From an uncultured Christensenellaceae bacterium (GTDB taxonomy: Bacteria; Bacillota; Clostridia; Christensenellales; UMGS416): 64,000 nucleotides of DNA. The notes under the pieces are model-generated. The model made no database searches and was not told where the DNA came from. It was given only the letters and a program-made list of their open reading frames with translations. A program made the translations under genes and the position numbers. The stretch is from positions 1 through 64,000 of the forward strand of contig CALWDW010000039.1 of assembly GCA_944376795.1 (NCBI GenBank), written 5' to 3'. Positions 19,203 to 32,466 of this stretch are shown here, in pieces (positions within the stretch are counted from its first letter, which is position 1; the number at the start of each line of letters is the position of its first letter).

Positions 19203-19296
19203 GACAGGCCTCCTAAGAAATACAAATTGCAGACAATTAAAACCGGCGCTCCGCGCAAAGGGGAGCGGTAAAACGAGAGGAGTGGATTCGCCTTGC

Positions 19297-20067
19297 CTAG
19301 CGGACGGAAGGGTTCCCTTCATAGAACGCCAGAATGTTGCCGCCCGTCAAGGCGTCCCGATCGGCTTGCGGAAGCGCGCCGCAGACATCCAAAAAACGGG
19401 ACAGTGTTTGGGAGATATCGCCAAAGGGGGTATCGCTGCCCCAGCAGATGCGATGGGGGCCCAAAAGGCGTACTGCCGTGGCAACCGGTTCCAGATCTGG
19501 CATGCCGGAGGCGATCAGGGTGATGCGCGGGTGGGCCTGGGCGGCGGCGATGGCGGCCTGGCAGGCGCGGCGTCCCATGTGCACCAGCAGGACCGGCGTA
19601 TCAGGGAACCGGCCGGCAATGGCGGCCACCTTATCAGGGTGGGTGTTGCAGCCTTCATCGCTGTGGAAGGCTAAGAAAAGCCCTTCCTGGGCAATGCACT
19701 CAATCACCGGCAGCACCAAGGCATCGTCGGCCAGATCATAAAAGTTTTGGGCGCCGTTGAGCTTGACACCGCGAAAACCATAGGTCTCCTTCATACGCCG
19801 GAGCTGGTCACGGATAGCGGGAAGACTGTACCGGCGGGGATCCACCCAGCCAACGGGCAGAAAGCGCCCTGGATGTCTTTGGCAGCTTTGGTATACATAG
19901 GCGTTCCCGGCATCCACATCACAGGGCTCGTCTTCCCTTTGGTTGGGGTACAGCCAGATGAGTGCACGGGAGACTTTATAGGCGTCCATGCGCGCAATCA
20001 GTGTATCACAGGAGATGCGCTTTCCTCCTTTTTGGGAAGCTACATGGGTATCGGCATCGACAAGCAT
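19297..20067 (-). CDS. TIM-barrel amidohydrolase (amidohydrolase_2-like)
   Basis: A 256-aa protein beginning MLVDADTHV, where D-x-D-T-H takes the place of the usual metal-binding H-x-H. It continues with GWVDPRRYSL, GFRGVKLNG, LFLAFHSDEG (metal His), VLLVHMG and CWGSDTPFGDI (metal Asp) near the C-terminus. This order matches the amidohydrolase_2 group (decarboxylases and lactonases such as ACMSD and LigI). The substrate is unknown. The ATG at 20067 follows AAAGGAGG. It may be co-transcribed with the PP2C genes downstream (94-base gap), with only a weak hairpin between. Confidence 0.82.
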   Translation of the reverse strand: MLVDADTHVASQKGGKRISCDTLIARMDAYKVSRALIWLYPNQREDEPCDVDAGNAYVYQSCQRHPGRFLPVGWVDPRRYSLPAIRDQLRRMKETYGFRGVKLNGAQNFYDLADDALVLPVIECIAQEGLFLAFHSDEGCNTHPDKVAAIAGRFPDTPVLLVHMGRRACQAAIAAAQAHPRITLIASGMPDLEPVATAVRLLGPHRICWGSDTPFGDISQTLSRFLDVCGALPQADRDALTGGNILAFYEGNPSVR

Positions 20068-20153
20068 CGGTATCGGCCTCCTTTGCGAATACGTAAGCGT
20101 GGCCTTCCTATCCGGGGGGCGTTGTTTTCCCGTCTGGTGTGGCAGATAGGCCC

Positions 20154-20174
20154 AGTATACCACGAAAGCTTTCG
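20154..20174 (-). promoter_or_regulatory. Probable promoter and palindrome upstream of the amidohydrolase gene
   Basis: On the minus strand an extended -10, TGG plus TATACT (20159-20154), lies next to a perfect 12-bp palindrome CGAAAGCTTTCG (20163-20174). No good -35 box is visible; the palindrome may be an operator. Confidence 0.5.
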
Positions 20175-20423
20175 CCGGAAAAGACCTCTTTCTCTTCCTC
20201 AAGGGCGGCCGTGCCCGCAGGGAGAGCGGGAAATTTGAGGGAAAATCAGGATTCCGGTTTTGGCATCGGCAAAGCAAACAAATATTGAAGTAAATGCATG
20301 GATGAAATTGTGCAATAAAAGAGAAAAACTTTGATTTCATAAGAATAGAGGCGTAATATAAAGCAATAATGAGATAAAATCATATTAACAATGGATTCGA
20401 GCAATAGTCAACGGGATATAGGA
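20175..20423. other. AT-rich intergenic stretch upstream of the ATP synthase operon
   Basis: No gene is seen. Between about 20270 and 20400 composition becomes AT-rich, as expected for an upstream promoter region, with no hairpin or repeat that I could support. Confidence 0.4.
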
Positions 20424-20451
20424 TTGATGTTTTTTGAACAGAGGATATACT
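20424..20451 (+). promoter_or_regulatory. ATP synthase operon promoter
   Basis: TTGATG (20424-20429), a 16-bp spacer and TATACT (20446-20451), about 40 bases ahead of the first gene. Confidence 0.65.
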
Positions 20452-20492
20452 CTATACGAGATGATAAGCCAAACGCGGAAGGGAGGGCCGGC

Positions 20493-20777
20493 ATGATTGG
20501 AGCGATTCTGGGCGCCGCGATGGGATTTGTGCAGTACTTCCTGATGAAGAGGGCTGTAGCCTATATGCTGGGGGGATCTAACCCTGGCAAAGCGGCCGGC
20601 TTCTTTTTTTTGAAAATGGCGCTCCTGGTGATCCTTCTGGTGGGCTGCCTGTTCATCTCGCGGGGCGACCTGATTGCTTCTGCGGTGGCGGTGTGCGTGG
20701 TGTATATCGGCCTGGCGCTGGCGAAGCTGATCGTGGGGCGCCGGACTGTTGCAAGGGGGGAAAAGGATGAACGTTAA
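20493..20777 (+). CDS. atpI: ATP synthase subunit I-like membrane protein
   Basis: A 94-aa protein with three hydrophobic segments (about 4-22, 37-57 and 62-83). It sits first in the atp operon and overlaps atpB by 11 bases. Position, size and topology fit AtpI, which in other bacteria helps assemble the c-ring; sequence similarity itself is weak. The ATG at 20493 is preferred over an upstream ATG at 20391 because GGGAGG lies just ahead and the extra 34 residues look non-membrane and unrelated. The assignment rests mainly on context. Confidence 0.65.
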   Translation: MIGAILGAAMGFVQYFLMKRAVAYMLGGSNPGKAAGFFFLKMALLVILLVGCLFISRGDLIASAVAVCVVYIGLALAKLIVGRRTVARGEKDER

Positions 20778-21657
20778 GGACATTGTCATTCTCCTGGTCG
20801 AGGCCTTGGCCGTCTGGGCGATTGCCAATAAGACGGAAAAGCGTAAGGCCAAGGACCAGGACCGCGCCCCCAGCAAGGGGAAGCCTTGGCTGATTGCGGG
20901 GCTGAGCCTGGTGGTGCTGGCTGGATTGGAGCTGCTCTTCTCCCTGTGGGGAGGGGCGGAGGAATCCGGAACGTTTGAGTTGGAGATGGTGCCGCCCCAA
21001 GTGCCAATCTTTGGGGACTTTACGGTGAGTCTGACGGTGGTTTACGGCTGGATCATCCTGGGCGTGGTTTTGGCGGCGTCGCTGGTTTTCCGGTTTGTCT
21101 TCCTGCCGAAGTTTACCGACAAGCCCAAGGGTGTGCAGAATGTGGTGGAGACCATCGTGGAGTACGCAGGCAACTACGCCTCGTCCCGGGTGGAGGACGC
21201 GCCGGTGCTGGGAAGCTATATCACCGCCATTGGGGTCTATATGGTGCTCAGCGTGATCCTGGAGGGATTGAGCATGCGGGCGCCCACCAGCGACCTGTGC
21301 ATGACCTTTGCTATGGCGCTGATGACCTTTGTCATCACCAACTACCTGGGCCTTAAGAAGCTGGGTTTCGGCGGGCGGATGAAGAACCTGATGCATCCCA
21401 CGGCCATTGTATTTCCCTTCCGGGTGCTGAGCGATATTGCGGCGCCGGTCTCGCTGGCCTGCCGTCTCTTTGGTAATATGCTGGGCGCCATGGTGGTTGT
21501 ATCCATGGTCTACATGGTGCTGGGCAATGCGGCGGTGGGTATTCCTGCCGTGGTCGGGCTGTTTTTCACGGCCTTTGAGCCGTTGATTCAGGCATATATT
21601 TTCATCACCCTGACACTCAATAATATCAGCGAAGCCACCGAAGTGGCAGCAGAATAA
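20767..21657 (+). CDS. atpB: F1Fo ATP synthase subunit a
   Basis: A membrane subunit providing the ion half-channels. The 296-aa product has several transmembrane helices. The conserved helix containing the essential arginine reads PVSLACRLFGNMLGAMVV, and the C-terminal helix reads LIQAYIFITLTLNNISEA, matching the end of subunit a. An N-terminal stretch with two hydrophobic helices precedes the first channel helices. The ATG at 20767 follows AAAAGG and lies inside the end of atpI. Confidence 0.93.
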   Translation: MNVKDIVILLVEALAVWAIANKTEKRKAKDQDRAPSKGKPWLIAGLSLVVLAGLELLFSLWGGAEESGTFELEMVPPQVPIFGDFTVSLTVVYGWIILGVVLAASLVFRFVFLPKFTDKPKGVQNVVETIVEYAGNYASSRVEDAPVLGSYITAIGVYMVLSVILEGLSMRAPTSDLCMTFAMALMTFVITNYLGLKKLGFGGRMKNLMHPTAIVFPFRVLSDIAAPVSLACRLFGNMLGAMVVVSMVYMVLGNAAVGIPAVVGLFFTAFEPLIQAYIFITLTLNNISEATEVAAE

Positions 21658-21679
21658 GCTTGCAGGAGGAGAATGAACC

Positions 21680-21910
21680 ATGGATATGGGTATGATTGCA
21701 ATCGGCGCGGGCATCGCGGTACTGACCGGCCTGGGAGCCGGACTGGGCATGGGCATTGCTACGGGTAAGGCGGCCGAGGCCGTGGCACGGCAGCCGGAGG
21801 CTTCCGGAAAAATCAATTCCCTGCTGATGCTGGGCTTGGCCTTGACCGAGTCCACCGCCATTTACGGTTTCGTTACGGCGCTGATCATGATCTTCACCTT
21901 GGGCGCCTAG
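21680..21910 (+). CDS. atpE: F1Fo ATP synthase subunit c
   Basis: A 76-aa hairpin of two helices that forms the rotor ring. The polar loop is ARQPEASGK (residues 37-45). The ion-binding carboxylate is Glu57 in [12 protein letters not shown]. Ser58, Thr59 and Tyr62 match the E-S-T-x-x-Y part of sodium-binding c subunits, but the helix-1 position that is Gln32 in Ilyobacter tartaricus is Met24 here. AGGAGG precedes the ATG. Confidence 0.95.
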   Translation: MDMGMIAIGAGIAVLTGLGAGLGMGIATGKAAEAVARQPEASGKINSLLMLGLALTESTAIYGFVTALIMIFTLGA

Positions 21911-21923
21911 GAGGGATGCCGAT

Positions 21924-22403
21924 ATGTTGGGAATCAATCTGAAGGACTTGGTGCTTCACGCGCTGAACCTTGTGCTGCTCTTTGTCATCCTGCGGGCCTT
22001 TTTGTACCAGCCGGTGGTCAAGTTCATGAATGCCCGGACCCAGCGTTTTGCCGACCAGGCCGACGAGCTGGTGGCGTGGCAGGACCAGTTGCAGCAGAAG
22101 GAAGCTTCCTTCTCTGCCATCGAGGCTGAAGCCCGGGAGAAGGCGCAGCAGACCATTCGCGAAGGTTCGGCCGACGCGCAGAAGGCCGCTGACAATATGC
22201 TCCAGCAGGCCCAGCTCCAGGCGGACGCCATGGTGGAGAAAGCCCGCCAGGAGATTGCCCGGGAGAAGGAACAGGCCCAGGCCGTTCTGCGGGAGGAGGC
22301 GGCTCACGCCGCTGTGGGCATTGCCTCGCAGATCCTGGAGCGCGAGGTTTCGGAAAAGGACAATGCTAAGTTAATCGACGCATATTTTGAGAGGGTGAAG
22401 TGA
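21924..22403 (+). CDS. atpF: F1Fo ATP synthase subunit b
   Basis: The peripheral stalk subunit. The 159-aa product has one N-terminal membrane helix (about residues 9-30, VLHALNLVLLFVILRAFLY) followed by a long charged coiled coil rich in Ala, Glu, Gln and Lys. Length is typical. It is not fused to a delta domain, which matters because the next gene encodes only a partial delta. The ATG follows GGAGGG. Confidence 0.92.
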   Translation: MLGINLKDLVLHALNLVLLFVILRAFLYQPVVKFMNARTQRFADQADELVAWQDQLQQKEASFSAIEAEAREKAQQTIREGSADAQKAADNMLQQAQLQADAMVEKARQEIAREKEQAQAVLREEAAHAAVGIASQILEREVSEKDNAKLIDAYFERVK

Positions 22404-22404
22404 T

Positions 22405-22620
22405 ATGCAGTCCATGCATGGAGTGCTGACCGTCGCCAAGGGCGTAGACGTCCATCAGGTGGAGAAACGGTTTGAACAGCTCTTGGGCTGTCCCGCAACC
22501 TTCACCGTGACGGAGGATCCGGCGCTGCTGGGAGGCTTTATCGCGGAAATCGACGGGCAGATCTTTGATGCCAGCCTGCGCACCCGGCTTGCCCAGATGG
22601 AGCGGTATTTGAACCAATAA
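22405..22620 (+). CDS. atpH: Minimal F1Fo ATP synthase delta subunit (C-terminal domain only)
   Basis: A 71-aa protein in the usual atpH position between atpF and atpA. It aligns by eye with only the last ~70 residues of the ~180-aa delta subunit: [42 protein letters not shown] and [12 protein letters not shown] match the strand-helix pattern and the D-P-x-L-x-G-G-x-x-x-x-x-x-x-x-x-D-x-S signature. The N-terminal helical domain that normally binds the alpha-subunit N-termini is missing. It cannot lie upstream, because atpF ends one base before this start. There is no sign of frameshift in the preceding sequence, so the short form looks intended. Confidence 0.82.
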   Translation: MQSMHGVLTVAKGVDVHQVEKRFEQLLGCPATFTVTEDPALLGGFIAEIDGQIFDASLRTRLAQMERYLNQ

Positions 22621-22639
22621 AGCAGAAGGGAGAGAATGT

Positions 22640-24172
22640 ATGTCTATGGACGCGCGCGCCATTGGGGCGCAGATAACCCAACGCATTGGCAGCTTCCTAT
22701 ATTCTCCCACTGTGCGGGGCGCCGGCCGGGTGATTTCGGTGAGCGACGGCATTGTCCAGGCCTCCGGCCTGAAAGGATGCCGGTATAATGAGCTGTTGCA
22801 ATTTGAGGACGATGTCTATGGCATTGCCTTGAATGTAGAGGATAACAAGGTGGGCGCAGTGTTGCTCAACGGCCTGGATATGGTTCGGGCAGGAGAGCGG
22901 GTTTGCTGCACCGGCCGGGTGGTGGAGGTGCCGGTGGGCGACGTCCTGCTGGGCCGCGTGGTAAACCCCCTAGGCCAGGCCATTGACGGCGGCCGGGAGA
23001 TCGCCGCCCAGGATTACCGCCCGGTGGAATCGGAGGCGCCGGCCATTATTGACCGTGAGCCGGTGAACCGGCCGCTGCCTACCGGCATTATGGCGGTGGA
23101 TGCCATCGTGCCCATTGGACGGGGACAGCGGGAATTGATCATTGGTGACCGGCAGACGGGCAAGACCGCCATTGCCATTGACGCCATTATCAACCAGCGG
23201 GATACGGACATCCTGTGCATCTATGTGGCTATTGGGCAGAAGGCTTCCTCTATCGCCCAGACCGTACAGACGCTGGAACATTACCAGGCAATGGAGCATA
23301 CCATTGTGGTGGCTGCCACGGCCAGCGACTGCGCGGCCATGCAGTACATTGCCCCCTATGCGGGCTGCGCCATGGCCGAGCACTTTATGCACCAGGGCCG
23401 GGATGTGCTCATCGTCTACGATGACCTAAGCAAGCACGCGGTGGCCTACCGCGCCATGTCCCTGCTGCTTCGTAGACCGCCGGGCCGCGAAGCCTACCCC
23501 GGCGATGTATTTTATCTCCATAGCCGGCTGCTGGAGCGCGCCGCTCATCTCAGCCAGGAGCGAGGTGGCGGTTCCATTACGGCGCTGCCCATCATCGAGA
23601 CCATGGCGGGGGATATTTCGGCCTACATTCCCACCAATGTTATTTCCATTACCGACGGCCAGATTTTCCTGGAGAGCGAGCTCTTCCACAGCGGCGTCCG
23701 TCCGGCTATCAATGTGGGCCTTTCGGTATCCCGCGTCGGCGGCTCTGCCCAGACCAAGGCCATGCGGGAGGTGGCTGGACATCTGCGGCTGGACTTGGCC
23801 CAGTATCGGGAACTGGTGGTCTTCTCCCGCTTTGACTCCGACCTGGATAAGAATACCAAGGAGGTGCTGGAGCGCGGGGAGCGGTTGACCGAGATCCTCA
23901 AGCAGGGGCAGTTCCAGCCCATGACTATGGCCGAGCAGACGGCACTGCTGTACGCCGCCACCCAGAACCTGCTGCGTGCGGTGCCTCCGGCCCAGGTCAG
24001 CGGCTTTGCGCCGGTGCTGTTGGCGGCCTTCCGGGAACAGGGACGCTGGGTGCTGGATCGAATCACCCAGCAGGGAGCTCTGGACGACGTCAGCCGGGAA
24101 AACCTCGCGCGCATTGCCAAAGACACCGTAGAAACGGCCTATCCCCAGGCATCGGATGGGGAGGCGAAGTAA
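22640..24172 (+). CDS. atpA: F1Fo ATP synthase subunit alpha
   Basis: The non-catalytic nucleotide-binding F1 subunit. The 510-aa product has the beta-barrel N-terminal domain ([16 protein letters not shown]), P-loop [28 protein letters not shown], and the alpha/beta signature region [17 protein letters not shown]. The N-terminal helix that normally contacts delta is present ([15 protein letters not shown]), even though delta here lacks its partner domain. The ATG at 22640 follows AAGGGAGAG. Confidence 0.96.
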   Translation: MSMDARAIGAQITQRIGSFLYSPTVRGAGRVISVSDGIVQASGLKGCRYNELLQFEDDVYGIALNVEDNKVGAVLLNGLDMVRAGERVCCTGRVVEVPVGDVLLGRVVNPLGQAIDGGREIAAQDYRPVESEAPAIIDREPVNRPLPTGIMAVDAIVPIGRGQRELIIGDRQTGKTAIAIDAIINQRDTDILCIYVAIGQKASSIAQTVQTLEHYQAMEHTIVVAATASDCAAMQYIAPYAGCAMAEHFMHQGRDVLIVYDDLSKHAVAYRAMSLLLRRPPGREAYPGDVFYLHSRLLERAAHLSQERGGGSITALPIIETMAGDISAYIPTNVISITDGQIFLESELFHSGVRPAINVGLSVSRVGGSAQTKAMREVAGHLRLDLAQYRELVVFSRFDSDLDKNTKEVLERGERLTEILKQGQFQPMTMAEQTALLYAATQNLLRAVPPAQVSGFAPVLLAAFREQGRWVLDRITQQGALDDVSRENLARIAKDTVETAYPQASDGEAK

Positions 24173-24175
24173 CCC

Positions 24176-26460
<2,285 letters not shown>

Positions 26461-26475
26461 AGGAAGGAGACGTCC

Positions 26476-26886
26476 ATGGCCGAGTTTAAGCTGGAGATTT
26501 TTACCCCCGAGCACAATGTCTTCAGCCAGCAGGTGGAGGCGGTGCGCCTGACGGGGCTGGATGGAGAGTTTACCGTGCTGGCCGGGCATGCCGCTATGGT
26601 GGCCGCCCTGGGGATCGGCTCCATGTCGGTCAAGCAGGGCGGCAAGTGGCACGATGCCTTTACATCGGAGGGCTTTGTGGAGGTGCGTCCCGATGAGACG
26701 CTGATCTTTGCCCAGGCTTTCGAGTGGGAGGAAGACATCGATGTGGCCCGTGCCCAGGCGGCCCGGGCGCGTGTAGAAGCCCGGTTGCGTTCCCAGCAGA
26801 GCAAGCGGGAGTTTGCGCACAATTCCATTTCCATGGCCCGGGCGTTGGCCCGACTGCGGGTATCCAAAAAGTCCCCCAACCAATAA
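26476..26886 (+). CDS. atpC: F1Fo ATP synthase subunit epsilon
   Basis: The 136-aa rotor and regulatory subunit. The N-terminal beta-sandwich begins FKLEIFTPEHNVFSQQVEAV and contains GEFTVLAGHAAMVAAL. A two-helix C-terminal domain rich in Ala and Arg follows (ARAQAARARVEARL). It is the last gene of the operon and is followed by a terminator. Confidence 0.94.
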   Translation: MAEFKLEIFTPEHNVFSQQVEAVRLTGLDGEFTVLAGHAAMVAALGIGSMSVKQGGKWHDAFTSEGFVEVRPDETLIFAQAFEWEEDIDVARAQAARARVEARLRSQQSKREFAHNSISMARALARLRVSKKSPNQ

Positions 26887-26895
26887 CCGCTTTGC

Positions 26896-26922
26896 AAAGG
26901 CGCCGTGTTCCGGCGTCTTTTT
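26896..26922 (+). terminator. ATP synthase operon terminator
   Basis: AAAGGCGCCG (26896-26905), loop TGTTC, CGGCGTCTTT (26911-26920), then further T's. Confidence 0.85.
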
Positions 26923-26998
26923 GTATGCCCGGGAAGCCGAAAGACTTGGAATATGCCCGGCTTTGGAGAGGGACGTAGGAGAGTCCGGTGGCCGGCGC

Positions 26999-27028
26999 TT
27001 GTGAAGACAAAGAATTTTGTGGTATACT
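26999..27028 (+). promoter_or_regulatory. Promoter of the topoisomerase gene pair
   Basis: TTGTGA (26999-27004), an 18-bp spacer and TATACT (27023-27028), giving a leader of about 90 bases before the B-subunit ATG at 27123. Confidence 0.65.
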
Positions 27029-27098
27029 AAAAAGACGTGAGTTGCCGCACGGCGGCTTTCCAACACAAATTCTGCCTATGAGGTATGATCTATGATAA

Positions 27099-29084
<1,986 letters not shown>

Positions 29085-31547
29085 TTGCCCAGAAAGAAGA
29101 AGACCGACGAACCCATCATCCGCAACGAGGTGATCCAGCAGGTCCCGGTGGAAGAGGTCATGCACAATTCCATGATTCCCTACGCCGAATATGTGGTGAT
29201 GGAGCGGGCCCTGCCCCGGGTGGAAGACGGCCTGAAGCCTGTGCAGCGCCGCATCCTTTATACCATGATGGAGCTGGGCAATACCCCCGATAAGCCGTAC
29301 AAAAAGTCGGCCCGTGTGGCGGGGGATACCATGGGAAAGTACCATCCCCATGGCGACAGCTCCATCTATGACGCCATGGTGCGCATGGCCCAGGACTTTG
29401 TCATGCGGGCGCCTTTGGTAGATGGGCACGGGAACTTTGGTTCCATTGACGGCGATTCTGCCGCCGCCATGCGCTATACCGAGGTGCGCATGGCCCCCCT
29501 AGCGCTGGAGCTTTTGCGGGATATCGACAAGGAGACCGTGGGATTTCACCTAAATTTTGATGATTCTCTCAAAGAACCCGATGTGCTGCCCGGTCGCTTT
29601 CCCAACCTGTTGGTCAATGGCGCTATGGGCATTGCCGTGGGCCTGGCCACCAATATTCCCACCCACAACCTGGGGGAGGTGATTGCCGCGGTAATCGCCC
29701 AGATCGACAAGCCCGACATCACCACCGAGGAGCTGATGACCTACCTGCCAGGCCCGGACTTCCCCACCGGGGGGCTCATTGTGGGCAAGGAGGGCATTGC
29801 CGAGGCCTACCGCACCGGCCGGGGCCGGATCCGGATTCGCTCCCTCTGCGAGATCGAGGAAGCGCCGGGAGGCAAAAAGCAGATTGTCATCCATGAGGTC
29901 CCCTACCAGGTGAACAAGGCCGCCATGCTGGAGAAGATTCTCCGGCTCTCCGAGGAGAAGAAGGATATCCTGGGCGCCATCAGCGACATTCGGGACGAGT
30001 CCGATCGCAATGGCTTGCGGGCGGTCATTGAAATCAAGAAGGGCGGGGACGCCGAAAAAATCCTCCAGTATCTCTATCGCTACAGCGACTTGGAGGTGAC
30101 CTTTGGCATCAACATGGTGGCCATCGCCGGAGGCAAGCCCTTGCAGCTCTCTCTGCGGGATATCAATGCCGCCTACATCCGGCACCAGATTGACGTGGTG
30201 ACCCGCCGCACCCGCTACGAAAAGGAGCAGGCAGAGGCACGGGAGCATATCCTGGAGGGCCTGGTCATCGCACTGGAGAATATTGACGAGGTCATTGCCA
30301 TCATCCGGGGCAGCAAGAGCGTGCCTGACGCCAAAAAGAACCTGATGCACCGCTTTGATCTTACGGGCGTCCAGGCCCAGGCGATTCTGGATATGCGTCT
30401 GCAGCGGCTCACCTCCCTGGAGGTGGAAAAGCTGGAGAAGGAGCTACGGGATGTGCGGAAGCTCATTGCCTCCCTGGCAGCCATCCTGCGCTCCAAAACC
30501 AAGCTGATGCAGGTGATCAAAGGCGAACTGCAGGAGATTGCCAAAAAGTATGCCGATGCCCGCCGCACCCGCATTGTGGACGAGGCCAAGGTGGAGGCCT
30601 TCCGGCCTGAGGACTTCGTGGTGGTGGAGCCGGTGGTGGCTACCGTTACACGCCAGGGCTTCGTCAAGCGCATGGCAGAGAAGACCTACCAGAGATCCAA
30701 CCGGGAGGTGGGATTTGACGATATGTCGGAGGGGGATGTCCCGTTAGCCATAATATTTTGTAATACCTCCCAAAAGCTATTGCTATTTACTGACCGAGGC
30801 TTTATGATACAATTATCGGTATCGGATCTGCCCGATGCCCGCTGGAGGGACAAGGGGACGGCCCTCTCCGGGATTATAACCTCCTTTGAAAAGGGGGAGG
30901 AGATCGTCGCCGCCATGGCGGTGGACGAAGTCCCGGACAAGGGGGAACTGCTCTTTATTACCCGTCAGGGGATGGCGAAAAAGACCGAATGGCCGGAGTT
31001 TTCTACGCGGAACCGCCGGTTGGTCGCCTGCCAGCTCAAGGAGGGGGATCGGGTGATGACCGTACAGACAGTGCAGCGGGGTTGGGGGCTCTTGATGATC
31101 GCCGCCTCGGGACAGGCACTGATGACGCGGAGCAGCCAGGTTTCCACCATGGGGCGGGCCGCCAAGGGGGTCAAAGCTATGGATCTGGCGGACGGCGATA
31201 CACTGCTGTTGGCGCAGCAGGTCTCTCCGGGGGCCCAGGTTGCCCTGGTATCCGACCAAGGGTATGCCAAGCGCGTTCTGGCCATGGACTTTGCCCCCCA
31301 GAACCGAGGTGGGAAGGGCGTGCGCAGCTTCAACTTCTATAAAAACGGCAGCAATGGTACTTCGCTGGTGGGCGCGGTGGCCCTGGAGGAGCCCGGTGTG
31401 CTGACGGTGGTGCAGTCCAGCGGCGAAACCGTAACGGTGGAGACCGATTCCCTGCCGCTGGAGCGGCTGGACGGACGCGGGGTGGCAACCGCCGCCATGG
31501 TGGTGCTGGGCAATGCCATCCAGCAGGTGTATCTCCGCTGGAATTGA
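29085..31547 (+). CDS. Type IIA DNA topoisomerase subunit A (gyrase A / ParC type)
   Basis: The breakage-reunion subunit. The 820-aa product has [20 protein letters not shown] and the catalytic tyrosine in [11 protein letters not shown]. In the quinolone-resistance region the residues at the E. coli GyrA Ser83 and Asp87 positions are Ser and Asp, the sensitive type. The C-terminal beta-propeller contains QNRGGKG, one residue away from the gyrase-specific GyrA box QRRGGKG, so gyrase-like wrapping is possible but not certain. The start is TTG at 29085, immediately after the B-subunit stop, with GGTGGAG upstream. The two genes form one unit. Confidence 0.88.
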   Translation: MPRKKKTDEPIIRNEVIQQVPVEEVMHNSMIPYAEYVVMERALPRVEDGLKPVQRRILYTMMELGNTPDKPYKKSARVAGDTMGKYHPHGDSSIYDAMVRMAQDFVMRAPLVDGHGNFGSIDGDSAAAMRYTEVRMAPLALELLRDIDKETVGFHLNFDDSLKEPDVLPGRFPNLLVNGAMGIAVGLATNIPTHNLGEVIAAVIAQIDKPDITTEELMTYLPGPDFPTGGLIVGKEGIAEAYRTGRGRIRIRSLCEIEEAPGGKKQIVIHEVPYQVNKAAMLEKILRLSEEKKDILGAISDIRDESDRNGLRAVIEIKKGGDAEKILQYLYRYSDLEVTFGINMVAIAGGKPLQLSLRDINAAYIRHQIDVVTRRTRYEKEQAEAREHILEGLVIALENIDEVIAIIRGSKSVPDAKKNLMHRFDLTGVQAQAILDMRLQRLTSLEVEKLEKELRDVRKLIASLAAILRSKTKLMQVIKGELQEIAKKYADARRTRIVDEAKVEAFRPEDFVVVEPVVATVTRQGFVKRMAEKTYQRSNREVGFDDMSEGDVPLAIIFCNTSQKLLLFTDRGFMIQLSVSDLPDARWRDKGTALSGIITSFEKGEEIVAAMAVDEVPDKGELLFITRQGMAKKTEWPEFSTRNRRLVACQLKEGDRVMTVQTVQRGWGLLMIAASGQALMTRSSQVSTMGRAAKGVKAMDLADGDTLLLAQQVSPGAQVALVSDQGYAKRVLAMDFAPQNRGGKGVRSFNFYKNGSNGTSLVGAVALEEPGVLTVVQSSGETVTVETDSLPLERLDGRGVATAAMVVLGNAIQQVYLRWN

Positions 31548-31590
31548 CGCGGATCCGTATAGGAATGCGATAGGATAAGGAGGCGCTATC

Positions 31591-32424
31591 ATGAAAAAGT
31601 CGATCAACCAATGGTCTTTTCCTGGTGAGTATACCCTGGAACAGTGCATCGCCTTGGCCGCTAAGGCAGGTTTCGCAGGCTATGAGCCGGCTTTCGATCT
31701 GGAAGGGCCGCTGAGCATGACATCCAGCGATGCGGAGGCCGCAGCCGTAAAGGCTATGATTGAGGATGCCGGTATGGAGGTGGCCTCCTTGGCCACAGGC
31801 GTCTTCTGGGGCGCGCCCTTTACCAGCGACAGCCCGGCTACCCGCGCCCGTGCGGTGGATCTGCTCAAGCGGCAGATCGAGGTGGCGGCCCTGCTGGGAA
31901 CCGACGCCATCCTGGTGGTGCCCGGCCTGGTGGGGGCGGACTTCATCGAGGGCAGCGAGGTGATTCCCTACGACAAGGCTTACGACCGGGCCCAGGAGGG
32001 GATTGGCGCCTGTGTGGAACACGCCAAGTCCGCCGGGGTGAAGATCGGCATCGAGAATGTTTGGAACAAATTCCTGCTCTCTCCCCTGGAGATGCGCAGC
32101 TTTGTGGATTCCTTTGGCTCCCCCTATGTAGGCGCCTATGTGGACGTGGGCAATATGCTGATCAACGGCTATCCTGAGCAGTGGATCCGGATCCTGGGCC
32201 AGCGGATTGTCCGCATCCACATTAAGGACTTCAAAAAGTCCGTGGGTACCTTGGATGGGTTCTGCCCCCTGCTGGAGGGAGATGTGAACTTCCCCGAGGT
32301 AATCAAGGCGCTGAACGAGGTGGGTTACCAGAGCTTCCTCACCGCCGAGATGAACAGCGGCGTTCCCAGCGAGGCCACCGTCATGGCTACCAGCCGCGCC
32401 ATGAGCTCCTTCATGGGCCAGTAA
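31591..32424 (+). CDS. Sugar phosphate isomerase/epimerase (AP-endonuclease-2 fold)
   Basis: A 277-aa TIM-barrel protein of the xylose-isomerase-like/AP endonuclease 2 superfamily, which includes L-ribulose-5-phosphate 3-epimerases and inosose dehydratases. Visible metal-ligand motifs are IGIENVWNKFLLS (Glu), AYVDVGNML (Asp), RIHIKDFK (His and Asp) and a C-terminal LTAEMNSG (Glu). The N-terminus SINQWSFPGEYTLEQCIALA resembles hexulose-6-phosphate isomerase/UlaE-type proteins. The substrate cannot be assigned. The ATG follows AAGGAGG. It pairs with the Gfo/Idh/MocA oxidoreductase gene 42 bases downstream, suggesting shared handling of an oxidised sugar or polyol. Confidence 0.85.
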   Translation: MKKSINQWSFPGEYTLEQCIALAAKAGFAGYEPAFDLEGPLSMTSSDAEAAAVKAMIEDAGMEVASLATGVFWGAPFTSDSPATRARAVDLLKRQIEVAALLGTDAILVVPGLVGADFIEGSEVIPYDKAYDRAQEGIGACVEHAKSAGVKIGIENVWNKFLLSPLEMRSFVDSFGSPYVGAYVDVGNMLINGYPEQWIRILGQRIVRIHIKDFKKSVGTLDGFCPLLEGDVNFPEVIKALNEVGYQSFLTAEMNSGVPSEATVMATSRAMSSFMGQ

Positions 32425-32466
32425 GGGTTTGTTGGAAGATTGCTATAGATCAAGGAGGATTTTACC

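Noticed and set aside
19236..19275. Weak hairpin with TTTTAATT after the amidohydrolase gene (minus strand)
   Set aside because: Only about 6 bp of stem (CGCTCC/GGAGCG), separated from the T-run; too weak to call as a terminator.
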